A model generated the notes under the pieces. That model was not told where the DNA came from. It searched no databases and saw only the letters and a program-made list of their open reading frames with translations. 64,000 bases of DNA from Mucilaginibacter geliditolerans (GTDB taxonomy: Bacteria; Bacteroidota; Bacteroidia; Sphingobacteriales; Sphingobacteriaceae), in contig NZ_JACHBY010000009.1 of assembly GCF_014200495.1 (NCBI RefSeq), positions 1 through 64,000 on the forward strand. The letters are read 5' to 3'. Shown in pieces: positions 27,340-36,300 of the stretch. Position 1 is the stretch's first letter. Each line of letters begins with the position of its first letter. Both the position numbers and the translations under genes were made by a program.

Positions 27340-27709
27340 GGTAGCCTTATTAATTTAATTCTTTTCCCACCCTCTTCCCGCGCAGCGAAGAGAGCGTCGA
27401 CACGCGTTAGCGTAGTCGGGGTGAGTTAACGGAGCGCGTTTATTTATTGGTAGTGAATGATTAATTAATTTCTAATCACTATTACATGGGCGTTACCTCC
27501 GGTCCGTGCTATTCGCTCATACTGCACAGGCCTTAAGCGCGGGGCCGGTATCCGCTACTATCACTAACGCAAACTTCTACACGCTCCGTTTGACTCACCC
27601 GGTCTTTGCTTTACTCGACCACCCTCTCTCCCGCAAGCGGTAAAGAGGATTATCTATTTATTCTTATTAAGTCTTGCACACTTCCTCCCCCTTCAGGGGG
27701 CCGGGGGGC
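27340..27709. repeat. gene-free region with two nested degenerate palindromic elements
   Basis: No gene is supported. An outer inverted pair is GGGGTGAGTTAACGGAGCGCGT at 27418-27439 against ACACGCTCCGTTTGACTCACCC-type sequence at 27579-27600. Inside it, 27488-27570 begins GGGCGTTA and ends TAACGC, with CCGGTCC near 27498-27504 facing GGGGCCGG near 27541-27548. The ends CACCCTCTTCCCGC (about 27369) and CCCTCTCTCCCGC are also related. It looks like one intergenic element inserted in, or nested within, another. A further C-rich stretch at 27684-27711 abuts the ubiD stop. Confidence 0.55.
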
Positions 27710-29548
27710 CTAAATAACCCCATACAAACTCCCGCCTTTCTCCCCCATCTTATCCACCAACTTCTCAACCGCTGCATCCTTTTCCAAAACCGGCGCATGG
27801 TGTGGTTTTATCCGCGCATCAATAATCAGCGGACCTTTGCAGCCCCAGTGCTTGTGCTCGGTAAAGCTGTGTACACCATACATATCGTGCGATGGGTTGC
27901 TGCGTGTAAACGTTACCCAAACAAAATTATCCAGATTTTGCGCGGTAAAGGCGGCATCATCGCAAAGCACCATTAATGGTAGACCATTAAGATCAGTATT
28001 TGCAAAATGATCATCCAATATACTTATCATCCCGCCGAGATCTTCGCTGTTGATGTGTTTCGGTATCTCTACCGCCAATACGCCCGGCATTACCATTTTA
28101 TAATTATTAAACGGTCGCGGCATGCTAAAGTTTGCGGGCATCTCTGTCCACAACTCCCTTTTGATATCGCCAGCCACAGTTACAGCCACTTTACTGCCGG
28201 AGTTTAACCCGCTGCCGCTATAATCCAGTGTATCGATGGTGGTTTTGGTGTAGAAGTGCAGATCTCTTGTAAGATCTATCCTTTGTAATATATGCTTTAG
28301 AAATCCGCCCATATCATTTACATCTAATGACGGATCATCTTCCTTAGCAGCTATAAACAGGAACTTAGCCAAACTTAGCTGACTTTTCCCCAGTATATGA
28401 TTGGCAATAGTTAATATTTCCTGTGGTTTACGCTCTTTTATATACGGCGTATAACGCTCGCTGCCGATGGCAAAAAGCAAGGGGTGTACACCCGCCGCAT
28501 CAACAGCATTTACAGCGTGGAGACCTGGTATTTCTTTTGGTATGGCAGAGCCGGTTATTTCGTGAATCAAAGCACCAAAGCTGGTATCCTCCTGAGGCGG
28601 CCTGCCCACCACCGTGAAACTCCATATGGCATCTTTACGGTGGTAAACATTATGAACCTTTAACAGCGGGAAAGGATGTTTCAGGCTATAATAACCCAAA
28701 TGATCCCCAAAAGGGCCCTCCAATTTATTCTCATGCGGCATTACTGTACCGGTGATCACAAAGTCCGCATCTGCCGAAATACAGAAGCCCTCGCTATCAT
28801 AAAAATATCTAAAGCGACGATTACCTAATGCCCCTGCGAAAGTCATTTCAGACAAACCTTCGGGCAACGGCATTACCGCTGCAACCGGGTGCGACGGCGG
28901 ACCGCCTACAAATATACTCACTTTTAAAGGTTGCCCTTTTGCGTTTGCCTTGGTTTGATGCACACCTATACCCCTGTGCAACTGGTAATGCAGGCCAATT
29001 TCCTTATCAGTTATATAATCATTGCCCGCCATTTGTATGCGGTACATACCCAGGTTGGCATTCATTATACCGGGCTTGTCGGCATCCTCGGTATATACCT
29101 GCGGCATGGTAACAAATGGGCCACCATCATCGGGCCAGTTTACTATTTGTGGTAATTCGCTAATGTGGGTTCGGCCAAAGTTTACCGGTACATTTTTGCC
29201 CGTTTTCATAGGCAAAGCCGACAAAGCCGTGAGCGCCACATTAGCATATTTAAAAGGGTGTTTTATGGCACGAATGGGGTCTGATTTCAGGTCGACCAGT
29301 GTTTTGATCTTATCCAGGGTATCCCTGAAAATAAAGCGGGAACGATCAAGCGTGCCGAACAGGTTTGACACTGCGGGGAATTTGCTGCCTTTTACATTTT
29401 CGAAAAGTATGGCCGGGCCCTGGTGCTCGAACACACGCAGGTGTATGGCCGCCATTTGCAGGTACGGGTCAACCTCTTCTTTAATGCGTATTAAACGACC
29501 GTTTTTTTCAAGATCGGCAACGCAGGCTTGTAAACTCGGGTAACCCAT
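27710..29548 (-). CDS. UbiD-family decarboxylase (menaquinone biosynthesis type)
   Basis: A 612-residue prenylated-FMN-dependent decarboxylase of the UbiD superfamily. The central domain shows the family hallmarks GPFGDHLGYYS and the active-site region EDTSFGALIHEITGSAIPKE. This length class in Bacteroidota is normally assigned to the futalosine-type menaquinone pathway (decarboxylation of a naphthoate) or to UbiD-like ring decarboxylation; the exact substrate is not visible. A UbiX partner is not in this window. The gene sits between surface-sugar genes but is probably unrelated to them. Start at ATG 29548 gives MGYPSLQACVADLEKNGRLI, a typical UbiD N-terminus. Confidence 0.88.
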   Translation of the reverse strand: MGYPSLQACVADLEKNGRLIRIKEEVDPYLQMAAIHLRVFEHQGPAILFENVKGSKFPAVSNLFGTLDRSRFIFRDTLDKIKTLVDLKSDPIRAIKHPFKYANVALTALSALPMKTGKNVPVNFGRTHISELPQIVNWPDDGGPFVTMPQVYTEDADKPGIMNANLGMYRIQMAGNDYITDKEIGLHYQLHRGIGVHQTKANAKGQPLKVSIFVGGPPSHPVAAVMPLPEGLSEMTFAGALGNRRFRYFYDSEGFCISADADFVITGTVMPHENKLEGPFGDHLGYYSLKHPFPLLKVHNVYHRKDAIWSFTVVGRPPQEDTSFGALIHEITGSAIPKEIPGLHAVNAVDAAGVHPLLFAIGSERYTPYIKERKPQEILTIANHILGKSQLSLAKFLFIAAKEDDPSLDVNDMGGFLKHILQRIDLTRDLHFYTKTTIDTLDYSGSGLNSGSKVAVTVAGDIKRELWTEMPANFSMPRPFNNYKMVMPGVLAVEIPKHINSEDLGGMISILDDHFANTDLNGLPLMVLCDDAAFTAQNLDNFVWVTFTRSNPSHDMYGVHSFTEHKHWGCKGPLIIDARIKPHHAPVLEKDAAVEKLVDKMGEKGGSLYGVI

Positions 29549-29560
29549 AGGCAGGTATCA

Positions 29561-29650
29561 AAATTAGTGAGCACGAATTTCACTAATTTTTTCGAATAGG
29601 ACGAATTAAAGCCCTAATTCGAATAATCCAATTCGTGAAATCAATGCAGC
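29561..29650. repeat. AT-rich palindromic intergenic repeat between rfbA and ubiD
   Basis: AAATTAGTGA (29561-29570) pairs perfectly with TCACTAATTT (29580-29589). A second hairpin, CGAATTA-AAGCCC-TAATTCG, is at 29602-29621. Related AATTCGTGAAAT sequence follows at about 29631. The unit is non-coding and probably one of the dispersed intergenic repeats of this genome. Confidence 0.5.
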
Positions 29651-29666
29651 TAATTCGTATTTATTG

Positions 29667-30530
29667 TTATACTACAGGCAGGTTTTTTAAGTATTTACCG
29701 TAACCACTTTTAACATACTTTTCGGCAAGTACCAGCAAAGCATCTCGGTCAATAAAACCCATACGATAGGCTACTTCTTCAATACAGCCAATTTTGGTAT
29801 CCTGGCGTTTCTCTATTACGCGTACAAATTCCGATGCATCACTTAATGAATCAAATGTACCCGTATCCAGCCATGCCATACCTCTATCCATTAGGCCCAC
29901 TTGCAGGGTTCCGTTTTCAAGGTAAACCTTGTTAACATCTGTTATCTCGTACTCACCACGTGGCGATGGGGCTATATTTTTAGCTATCTCAATTACTGAA
30001 TTATCATAAAAATATAAACCTGGCACGGCGTAGTTCGACTTTGGTGTTGTTGGTTTTTCTTCCAATGATAACGCTTTAAAATCTTTATCAAACTCAACCA
30101 CACCATAACGTTCAGGATCAGAAACCGGGTAAGCAAAAATAGCAGCCCCGTTTACATCATTAAAGCTCTGTATGAGCTTACTGAAACCTGATCCGTAGAA
30201 AATATTATCACCCAAAACCAGCGCAGCTTTATCATCACCAATAAAATCAGCACCTATAACAAATGCCTGGGCCAGGCCGTTTGGTTTTTCCTGCACCGCG
30301 AATTGAAAGTTACAACCCAATTCAGCGCCATCGCCCAACAGCCGTCTAAAACCGTCCTGATCTTCGGGAGTAGTAATAATAAGCACATCTTTTATACCCG
30401 CCAGCATCAGTACTGATAATGGATAATAGATCATTGGCTTATCATATATCGGCATTAATTGTTTGCTGATAGCTTTGGTAATGGGGTAAAGACGGGTTCC
30501 TGAACCACCTGCTAATATTATTCCTTTCAT
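29667..30530 (-). CDS. rfbA: glucose-1-phosphate thymidylyltransferase
   Basis: The first enzyme of dTDP-L-rhamnose synthesis, 287 residues, converting glucose-1-phosphate and dTTP to dTDP-glucose. The N-terminal nucleotide-binding motif is [20 protein letters not shown], followed by [25 protein letters not shown] and [19 protein letters not shown] also fit RmlA. It is the last gene of the leftward run rfbB-rfbC-rfbD-rfbA, separated from rfbD by a palindromic repeat of about 96 bp. Confidence 0.96.
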   Translation of the reverse strand: MKGIILAGGSGTRLYPITKAISKQLMPIYDKPMIYYPLSVLMLAGIKDVLIITTPEDQDGFRRLLGDGAELGCNFQFAVQEKPNGLAQAFVIGADFIGDDKAALVLGDNIFYGSGFSKLIQSFNDVNGAAIFAYPVSDPERYGVVEFDKDFKALSLEEKPTTPKSNYAVPGLYFYDNSVIEIAKNIAPSPRGEYEITDVNKVYLENGTLQVGLMDRGMAWLDTGTFDSLSDASEFVRVIEKRQDTKIGCIEEVAYRMGFIDRDALLVLAEKYVKSGYGKYLKNLPVV

Positions 30531-30556
30531 AGTTATGATTGTGTTTTTCTTCTAGA

Positions 30557-30652
30557 TTGTCATTTCGAACGAGGTACGAGGGGAAATCTTCTTCATCTTA
30601 TCCACGCGTTATTATAATGCAGAAGATTTCTCTCTATCGTTCGAAATGACAA
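30557..30652. repeat. palindromic intergenic repeat within the rfb operon
   Basis: The left arm (30557-30592) starts TTGTCATTTCGAACGA and ends GAAATCTTCT. The right arm (30621-30652) is its inverse, AGAAGATTTC...TCGTTCGAAATGACAA. Both arms pair over 16 and 10 bases with an unpaired stretch between. The unit fills the rfbD-rfbA gap and would form a large stem in the operon mRNA. From memory, units starting GTCATTTCGAACGA are common in Bacteroidota. Confidence 0.65.
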
Positions 30653-30659
30653 AGCTTTA

Positions 30660-31517
30660 TTATTGTTTAAGCCTTTGGATACAAATGGCGAGGCTATCTC
30701 TCCAATAAGGTATCTCTATATCAAACGTACGCTTGATCTTTGATTTATCCATAACCGAATAAGTTGGCCTGGTTGCTCTTGTTGGATATTCAAATGTACG
30801 TATAGGCAATACCTTTACATTGGTAGCCGACAGATCAAATATTCCTTTTGCAAAATCATACCATGAGGTTACGCCCTCATTACTATAATGGTAAAGGCCA
30901 TAATTTGTTTTACCTGATGCAATGATATCCAATATACATGCAGCCAGATCAATACCATAGGTTGGCGTGCCCACCTGGTCGGCAATTATTTTAAGCAAAT
31001 CACGATCGGCGCCCAGCTTAAGCATCGTTTTAACAAAGTTATTGCCAAACTCCGAATACAGCCAGCTTGTACGCAGTATAAAATGGGCATCCAGTATCCT
31101 GGTAATATCCTGCTCACCTTCCAGCTTGGTTAAGCCATAAACGCTGATCGGTTCTGCAATATCATCTTCAACACGCGGGTTGGGGTTATCACCTTTAAAA
31201 ACAAAGTCGGTAGAAACGTGCACTAAAACAGAACCGGCTTCTTTACAAGCCACAGCCAGATTTTCAGCTCCGGTTTTATTAATGCTTCTGGCAAGATCTA
31301 CATCATCCTCGGCTTTATCAACCGCGGTGTAGGCTGCACAGTTTATGGCATAAGTTGGTTTATATTTTTCGAATACAGTTTTAATTGCTGCAACGTTTAA
31401 AATATTGGCTTCGTCTTCGGGCAGAAAATGAATATCTGCTACTCCTTTTTCTTCTGCTACTTTTTTTAAGCAATGGCCTAATTGTCCTGAGGCTCCAAAT
31501 ACTACAATGTTTCCCAT
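30660..31517 (-). CDS. rfbD: dTDP-4-dehydrorhamnose reductase
   Basis: The last enzyme of dTDP-L-rhamnose synthesis, NAD(P)H-dependent, about 285 residues. The Rossmann motif is IVVFGASGQLGHCL at the very N-terminus. STDFVFKG and the SDR catalytic YGLTKLEGE (Tyr/Lys) are present. An in-frame TTG at 31535 would add six residues (MFINKL), but the ATG at 31517 (MGNIVVFGASGQLG) agrees with the family start. It is separated from rfbC by about 27 nt and is clearly in the same operon. Confidence 0.95.
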   Translation of the reverse strand: MGNIVVFGASGQLGHCLKKVAEEKGVADIHFLPEDEANILNVAAIKTVFEKYKPTYAINCAAYTAVDKAEDDVDLARSINKTGAENLAVACKEAGSVLVHVSTDFVFKGDNPNPRVEDDIAEPISVYGLTKLEGEQDITRILDAHFILRTSWLYSEFGNNFVKTMLKLGADRDLLKIIADQVGTPTYGIDLAACILDIIASGKTNYGLYHYSNEGVTSWYDFAKGIFDLSATNVKVLPIRTFEYPTRATRPTYSVMDKSKIKRTFDIEIPYWRDSLAICIQRLKQ

Positions 31518-31544
31518 TAATTTATTTATGAACAATGCTTACTA

Positions 31545-32099
31545 TTAAAAACCAAAATCACTTGCATCCTTTAAAAAAGGCAGCTCTTTATCTTTGTCTG
31601 AAACCAGCAGATCAGCAGCAGGTAATTGCCAGTCGATATTTATATCCGGATCGGCGAAATACAAACCACCCTCAGATGCTTTGTTGTAGTAATTATCGCA
31701 TTTATACTGGAATACCACTTCATCGCTCAACACCACAAAACCATGTGCAAAACCTTGTGGAATAAAAAACTGGCTATTATTAGTTTCAGATAATAATACC
31801 GAGTGATATTGCCCGTAGGTAGGGGATGCTTTTCTTAAGTCGACAGCTACATCCAGTACTTCGCCGCGGGTTACTCTTACCAGCTTTGACTGTGCATGTT
31901 CGCCCATTTGCAGGTGTAATCCGCGTAACACACCTTTTGTTGAGAAAGATTGATTATCCTGAACAAAATGTATTTCTTTACCAATGGCATCAAAAAATCT
32001 TTTTTCGTTAAATGATTCAAAAAAATAACCTCGTTCATCATTAAATATCCGAGGGTTTATCACGATACATCCTTCAAGATGTGTTTGTATTATATTCAT
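31545..32099 (-). CDS. rfbC: dTDP-4-dehydrorhamnose 3,5-epimerase
   Basis: A 184-residue cupin-fold epimerase of the dTDP-L-rhamnose pathway. Motifs: NPRIFNDERGYFFESFNEKRF near the N-terminus, GVLRGLHLQ (catalytic His region), RVTRGEVLDVAVDLR and FIPQGFAHGFVVLSD. The family-wide order and length are normal. It lies between rfbB (23 nt) and rfbD. Confidence 0.96.
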   Translation of the reverse strand: MNIIQTHLEGCIVINPRIFNDERGYFFESFNEKRFFDAIGKEIHFVQDNQSFSTKGVLRGLHLQMGEHAQSKLVRVTRGEVLDVAVDLRKASPTYGQYHSVLLSETNNSQFFIPQGFAHGFVVLSDEVVFQYKCDNYYNKASEGGLYFADPDINIDWQLPAADLLVSDKDKELPFLKDASDFGF

Positions 32100-32122
32100 T
32101 GGGTAGGTGTAATGCGCAAAAA

Positions 32123-33172
32123 TTAGTTCTCGTACTGTGTTTCGTAATAGTGAGCATACGCCCCACTTGTAATATTATTTAACCATGTTTTGTTTGATAA
32201 GAACCAATCAATAGTTGCTGAAAGTCCTTCTTCAAATGTAACTGATGGCGACCAGCCTAACTCTTTATTGATCTTGCTGGCATCAATCGCATAGCGCAAA
32301 TCATGACCCGGGCGGTCTTTTACATAAGTGATCAACTTAGCGCTGGTACCGGCTTCTCTTCCCAATTTTTCATCCATCTGCTTACAAAGCACATGTACCA
32401 GGTTAATATTCTGCCACTCGTTAAAGCCGCCAATATTGTAGGTATCTCCTTTTTTGCCTTCGTGGAATATCAAATCGATAGCGCGGGCGTGATCGATTAC
32501 ATATAGCCAGTCGCGGGTATATTTACCATCACCATAAACCGGCAAAGGTTTATTATGGATGATGTTATTGATCATTAAAGGGATCAGTTTTTCAGGAAAA
32601 TGGTTAGGGCCATAATTGTTTGAGCAGTTTGATACCACTACCTGTAAGCCATAGGTATCATAGTATGCACGCACAAAGTGATCTGAAGCTGCCTTGCTCG
32701 CACTGTACGGCGAGTGCGGATCATAACGGGTATCCTCGGTAAACAAGCCTTCAGCACCTAATGCACCATAAACCTCATCGGTTGATACATGGTAAAAAAG
32801 ATGGCTTTTATAATCATCTTTCCATTTGTTTTTGGCTATATCCAATAAGGTAACGGTACCTATTACGTTGGTATATACAAAATCCATCGGACTAAGTATT
32901 GACCTATCAACATGCGATTCTGCCGCCAGGTGAATAACATCAGTAACATTATATTGATCAAAAATAGCGCTGATGCGTTCACTATCCTTTATATCAGCTT
33001 TTTCAAAAACATAGTTTTGAGCATGCTCTATATCCTTCAAATTCTCCAGGTTGCCGGCGTAGGTAAGCGCGTCAACATTTATGATGCGATAATCAGGGTA
33101 TTGCGTTACAAAGCGGCGAACCACGTGTGAACCAATAAAGCCGGCGCCGCCGGTAATTAAGACTGTTTTCAT
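32123..33172 (-). CDS. rfbB: dTDP-glucose 4,6-dehydratase
   Basis: A 349-residue extended SDR that makes dTDP-4-keto-6-deoxyglucose. The NAD motif is TGGAGFIGSHV near the N-terminus. STDEVYG and YSASKAASDHFVRAY (catalytic Tyr and Lys) are present, with SNCSNNYGPNHFPEKLIP for substrate binding. As first gene of the leftward rfbBCDA set it is preceded by a 156-nt gap with a promoter-like TATATTTG and a hairpin. Confidence 0.96.
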   Translation of the reverse strand: MKTVLITGGAGFIGSHVVRRFVTQYPDYRIINVDALTYAGNLENLKDIEHAQNYVFEKADIKDSERISAIFDQYNVTDVIHLAAESHVDRSILSPMDFVYTNVIGTVTLLDIAKNKWKDDYKSHLFYHVSTDEVYGALGAEGLFTEDTRYDPHSPYSASKAASDHFVRAYYDTYGLQVVVSNCSNNYGPNHFPEKLIPLMINNIIHNKPLPVYGDGKYTRDWLYVIDHARAIDLIFHEGKKGDTYNIGGFNEWQNINLVHVLCKQMDEKLGREAGTSAKLITYVKDRPGHDLRYAIDASKINKELGWSPSVTFEEGLSATIDWFLSNKTWLNNITSGAYAHYYETQYEN

Positions 33173-33254
33173 GGGCTTTTAATTAATAATTTATAATTCA
33201 GCAATAAAAAGTATTGATCATTACAAATATCAAAACTAAACGTTATTTTAAAAT

Positions 33255-33262
33255 CAAATATA
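33255..33262 (-). promoter_or_regulatory. putative -7 promoter element for rfbBCDA
   Basis: TATATTTG on the minus strand matches TAnnTTTG. It predicts a transcript start near 33248 and a leader of about 75 nt for rfbB. A -33 TTTG is not evident. Confidence 0.4.
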
Positions 33263-33281
33263 ATATATTTTGTAACTATTA

Positions 33282-33317
33282 AGCATCATTTTATTAATAT
33301 AATGATGCTGTTTTTTT
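33282..33317 (+). terminator. hairpin plus T-run between fcl and rfbB, on the plus strand
   Basis: AGCATCATT (33282-33290) pairs perfectly with AATGATGCT (33301-33309), followed by GTTTTTTT. The T-run is on the plus strand, although both flanking genes read leftward. On the minus strand the same stem lies at the end of fcl and could still act as a weaker terminator. Confidence 0.5.
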
Positions 33318-33328
33318 GTACTTGTATT

Positions 33329-34273
33329 TTACCGTTCAGCCAGGTGATTATGGTTCTTTAAAAAATCCTGATAAGCCAGTTCAATTCCTTCAGGTAATGT
33401 TGTACTATACTTCCAGCCTTTGCTCAGCAATTTGCTAACATCCATTAGTTTTCTTGGTGTACCATCGGGCTTTGAGGTATCAAAGTTAATTTCCCCGGTA
33501 TAGCCTATCGTAGCTTTTACTAAGTATGCCAGGTCCTTTATAGACAGATCTTCACCCGTACCAATATTGATATGGCCGGCCTCATTATAATTCAGCATCA
33601 GGTAGTAACAAGCTTCGGCCAGGTCATCAGCAAATAAAAATTCACGCTTTGGCGAGCCTGTACCCCATATGGTGACTGCCGGCGCGCCATTCTCCTTTGC
33701 TTCATGAAAGCGGCGTATCATGGCCGGTAAAACATGTGAATTTTGCGGGTGATAATTATCATTGTAGCCATACAAATTTGTTGGCATTACTGATATGTAG
33801 TTACAGCCATATTGGGCACGATAAGCATCGCACATTTTTATACCTGCAATTTTAGCAATGGCATAAGGTTCATTGGTTTCTTCGAGCAAGCCGGTTAGTA
33901 AATACTCTTCTTTTAATGGCTGTGGCGCCATTTTAGGGTAGATACAACTTGAACCTAAAAACATCAGCTTTTTTACACCGTTCAGGTATGATTGATGAAT
34001 GATATTATTCTGTATCTGTAAATTATCATACAAAAATTCGGCGCGGTAGGTGTTATTGGCTATAATACCCCCAACTTTAGCTGCTGCTACAAAAACATAG
34101 TCGGGTTTTTCCTGCTCAAAAAAATCGGCCACTGCCTGTTGGTTACGCAAATCGAGCGTGTCTGACGTACGTGTAACAAAATTAGTAAAGCCTTCTTTTT
34201 CAAGTTTTCTATGGATGGCTGAACCAACCATGCCCCTATGACCGGCTATATATATCTTTGCTTCTTTTTCCAT
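33329..34273 (-). CDS. fcl: GDP-L-fucose synthase
   Basis: A 314-residue bifunctional 3,5-epimerase/4-reductase that turns GDP-4-keto-6-deoxymannose into GDP-L-fucose. Motifs: [16 protein letters not shown] (NADPH), [27 protein letters not shown] and the catalytic Y-x3-K in [11 protein letters not shown]. All are characteristic of Fcl/WcaG. It begins 5 nt after gmd and must be co-transcribed with it. Confidence 0.96.
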   Translation of the reverse strand: MEKEAKIYIAGHRGMVGSAIHRKLEKEGFTNFVTRTSDTLDLRNQQAVADFFEQEKPDYVFVAAAKVGGIIANNTYRAEFLYDNLQIQNNIIHQSYLNGVKKLMFLGSSCIYPKMAPQPLKEEYLLTGLLEETNEPYAIAKIAGIKMCDAYRAQYGCNYISVMPTNLYGYNDNYHPQNSHVLPAMIRRFHEAKENGAPAVTIWGTGSPKREFLFADDLAEACYYLMLNYNEAGHINIGTGEDLSIKDLAYLVKATIGYTGEINFDTSKPDGTPRKLMDVSKLLSKGWKYSTTLPEGIELAYQDFLKNHNHLAER

Positions 34274-34278
34274 AAATA

Positions 34279-35397
34279 TTATTCAAACTGATTTCTGATA
34301 ACGTAGCCTGAGTCTTTTAACAGCTTTTCTTTTCTGAATAATTCCACATCGGCAGCAACCATCTCTTTTACCAATCCCTGCAGGTCATATTTAGGTTTCC
34401 AGCCTAATTTTGTTTTTGATTTTGTTGGATCGCCTATCAGCAGATCAACTTCAGTTGGGCGGAAATAAGCCTTATCAACAGCAACTACTTCTTTTCCTGC
34501 GGCTATCTGGAAATCAGGATTACTGCAACTTACAACGTACCCTCTTTCATCTGCACCTTCGCCTTTGAATTCAACTTCAATGCCCACTTCGGCAAATGAC
34601 ATTCTTACAAACTCACGCACACGGGTGGTTACACCTGTGGCTATAACATAATCCTCAGGGGTATCCTGCTGCAATATCAGGTACATGGCCTCTACATAAT
34701 CTTTAGCATGGCCCCAATCCCTTTGCGCATCAAGGTTACCCAGGAATAATTTATCCTGCAGGCCCATGGCTATTTTGGCAGTAGCCCTTGTGATTTTACG
34801 GGTTACAAAGGTTTCGCCGCGTAGTGGGCTCTCATGATTAAACAGGATACCATTGCATGCGTATATGCCGTAAGCCTCGCGGTAGTTTACCGTGATCCAG
34901 TATGCGTACATTTTTGCTACCGCATAAGGTGAGCGTGGGTAAAACGGGGTGGTTTCTGATTGCGGAACAGCTTGTACCAAGCCATATAATTCAGACGTTG
35001 ACGCCTGGTATATTTTTGTCTTTTTTTCAAGCCCTAATATGCGGATGGCTTCCAGCAAACGCAGAGTTCCAATACCATCGGCATTGGCAGTGTATTCGGG
35101 GGTGTCAAAACTTACCTTTACGTGCGACATTGCACCCAGGTTATATATTTCATCAGGCTGTACCTGCTGTATGATCCTTATCAGGTTGGTTGAATCTGAA
35201 AGATCGCCATAGTGCAGTGTCAGTTTAATATTCTTATCATGAGGATCCTGGTATAGATGGTCGATCCTATCTGTATTGAATAAAGAACTCCGGCGCTTTA
35301 TGCCATGAACTTCATACCCTTTTGATAGCAATAATTCTGTAAGATAGGCTCCGTCCTGCCCCGTTATTCCGGTTATTAAAGCAACTTTTTGCACCAT
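34279..35397 (-). CDS. gmd: GDP-mannose 4,6-dehydratase
   Basis: A 372-residue extended SDR that converts GDP-mannose to GDP-4-keto-6-deoxymannose. The NADP motif is [22 protein letters not shown] and [15 protein letters not shown] (catalytic Tyr/Lys) are present, and [17 protein letters not shown] is typical of Gmd. It is the first gene of the gmd-fcl pair; the divergent gap to cmk contains a TATATTTG element at 35508-35515. Confidence 0.96.
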   Translation of the reverse strand: MVQKVALITGITGQDGAYLTELLLSKGYEVHGIKRRSSLFNTDRIDHLYQDPHDKNIKLTLHYGDLSDSTNLIRIIQQVQPDEIYNLGAMSHVKVSFDTPEYTANADGIGTLRLLEAIRILGLEKKTKIYQASTSELYGLVQAVPQSETTPFYPRSPYAVAKMYAYWITVNYREAYGIYACNGILFNHESPLRGETFVTRKITRATAKIAMGLQDKLFLGNLDAQRDWGHAKDYVEAMYLILQQDTPEDYVIATGVTTRVREFVRMSFAEVGIEVEFKGEGADERGYVVSCSNPDFQIAAGKEVVAVDKAYFRPTEVDLLIGDPTKSKTKLGWKPKYDLQGLVKEMVAADVELFRKEKLLKDSGYVIRNQFE

Positions 35398-35507
35398 AAA
35401 GAGTTTTTAAATAATATTATGCGGTATTATATATAATGCTGTGTTTAATGTAATTGCCATAGAAATAATTTATGCAATTATAAAACACTATCATCATGAT
35501 ATATCAG

Positions 35508-35515
35508 CAAATATA
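35508..35515 (-). promoter_or_regulatory. putative -7 promoter element for gmd-fcl
   Basis: TATATTTG on the minus strand matches TAnnTTTG and lies about 110 nt upstream of the gmd ATG in the divergent gmd/cmk gap. The -33 box is not obvious. Confidence 0.4.
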
Positions 35516-35570
35516 AGAATGTTAAGTAACAGGAAACGCCTAAAGTATTTTTTTGTATTTTAGTGGCTCT

Positions 35571-36254
35571 ATGAATACAAATATTGTTGTTGCAATTGAT
35601 GGCTACTCATCATGCGGAAAAAGCACTTTAGCTAAAGCATTAAGCAAAAAGCTCCATTTTATATATGTTGATAGCGGCGCAATGTACCGGGCCGTTGCTT
35701 TATACTTTTTACGCAATAGTGTAAACATGGATAGCCATGAGGAAATTGCACAGGCATTGAAAAACATTCATTTAAGCTTTCATTCACGTGATTATCAAAC
35801 ACATATTACGCTGAATGGTGAAGAGGTATCTGAAGAAATAAGGCAAATGCCGGTATCAGAAAAAGTAAGCACTGTGGCCGCCCTGCACGAGGTACGTGTT
35901 GAGATGGTTAAACAACAACAGCGTATGGGGAAATCAAGCAATATTGTAATGGACGGCCGCGATATTGGTACGGCTGTTTTTCCGCATGCCCAGGTTAAAA
36001 TATTTATGACTGCTGACCCTAAGATCAGGGCTGAAAGGCGTTTTAAAGAACTCGCTCCTAAAAACCCTGACCTAACGCTTGAAGAGGTATTTGAAAGTCT
36101 TGCTCATCGTGATTATCAGGATACTACACGCGCAGAAAGTCCTTTGGTACGTGCAGACGATGCCATAATACTGGATAATACAGAGCTTACACCCGACGAA
36201 CAGTTGCAATTTGTATTAGATAAAGTATTGCCTTTTGTAGAACAGGCCAAGTAA
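35571..36254 (+). CDS. cmk: cytidylate kinase
   Basis: A 227-residue (d)CMP kinase. The P-loop is AIDGYSSCGKSTLAKAL (Lys17, Ser18). YVDSGAMYRAV binds the CMP, and VMDGRDIGTAVFPHAQVKIF and the lid AHRDYQDTTRAESPL follow. A TTG at 35553 would add six residues, but the ATG at 35571 (MNTNIVVAIDGYSS) matches family length. It recycles CMP, which is also a by-product of CDP-sugar transfer, but the enzyme is a general housekeeping gene. Confidence 0.95.
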   Translation: MNTNIVVAIDGYSSCGKSTLAKALSKKLHFIYVDSGAMYRAVALYFLRNSVNMDSHEEIAQALKNIHLSFHSRDYQTHITLNGEEVSEEIRQMPVSEKVSTVAALHEVRVEMVKQQQRMGKSSNIVMDGRDIGTAVFPHAQVKIFMTADPKIRAERRFKELAPKNPDLTLEEVFESLAHRDYQDTTRAESPLVRADDAIILDNTELTPDEQLQFVLDKVLPFVEQAK

Positions 36255-36268
36255 TATATTGGCCTGTT
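36241..36268 (+). terminator. possible transcript-end hairpin at the cmk stop codon
   Basis: AACAGGCCAA (36241-36250) pairs perfectly with TTGGCCTGTT (36259-36268), with an 8-nt loop that contains the cmk stop. No T-run follows, so it may stabilise the 3' end and not terminate by itself. Confidence 0.4.
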
Positions 36269-36300
36269 ATGGTCAGGGAAGTCTGCTCTATATGTAATAA

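Noticed and set aside
28007..29543. Plus-strand frames over the ubiD homologue
   Set aside because: They are antisense to conserved UbiD motifs and have no domain features.
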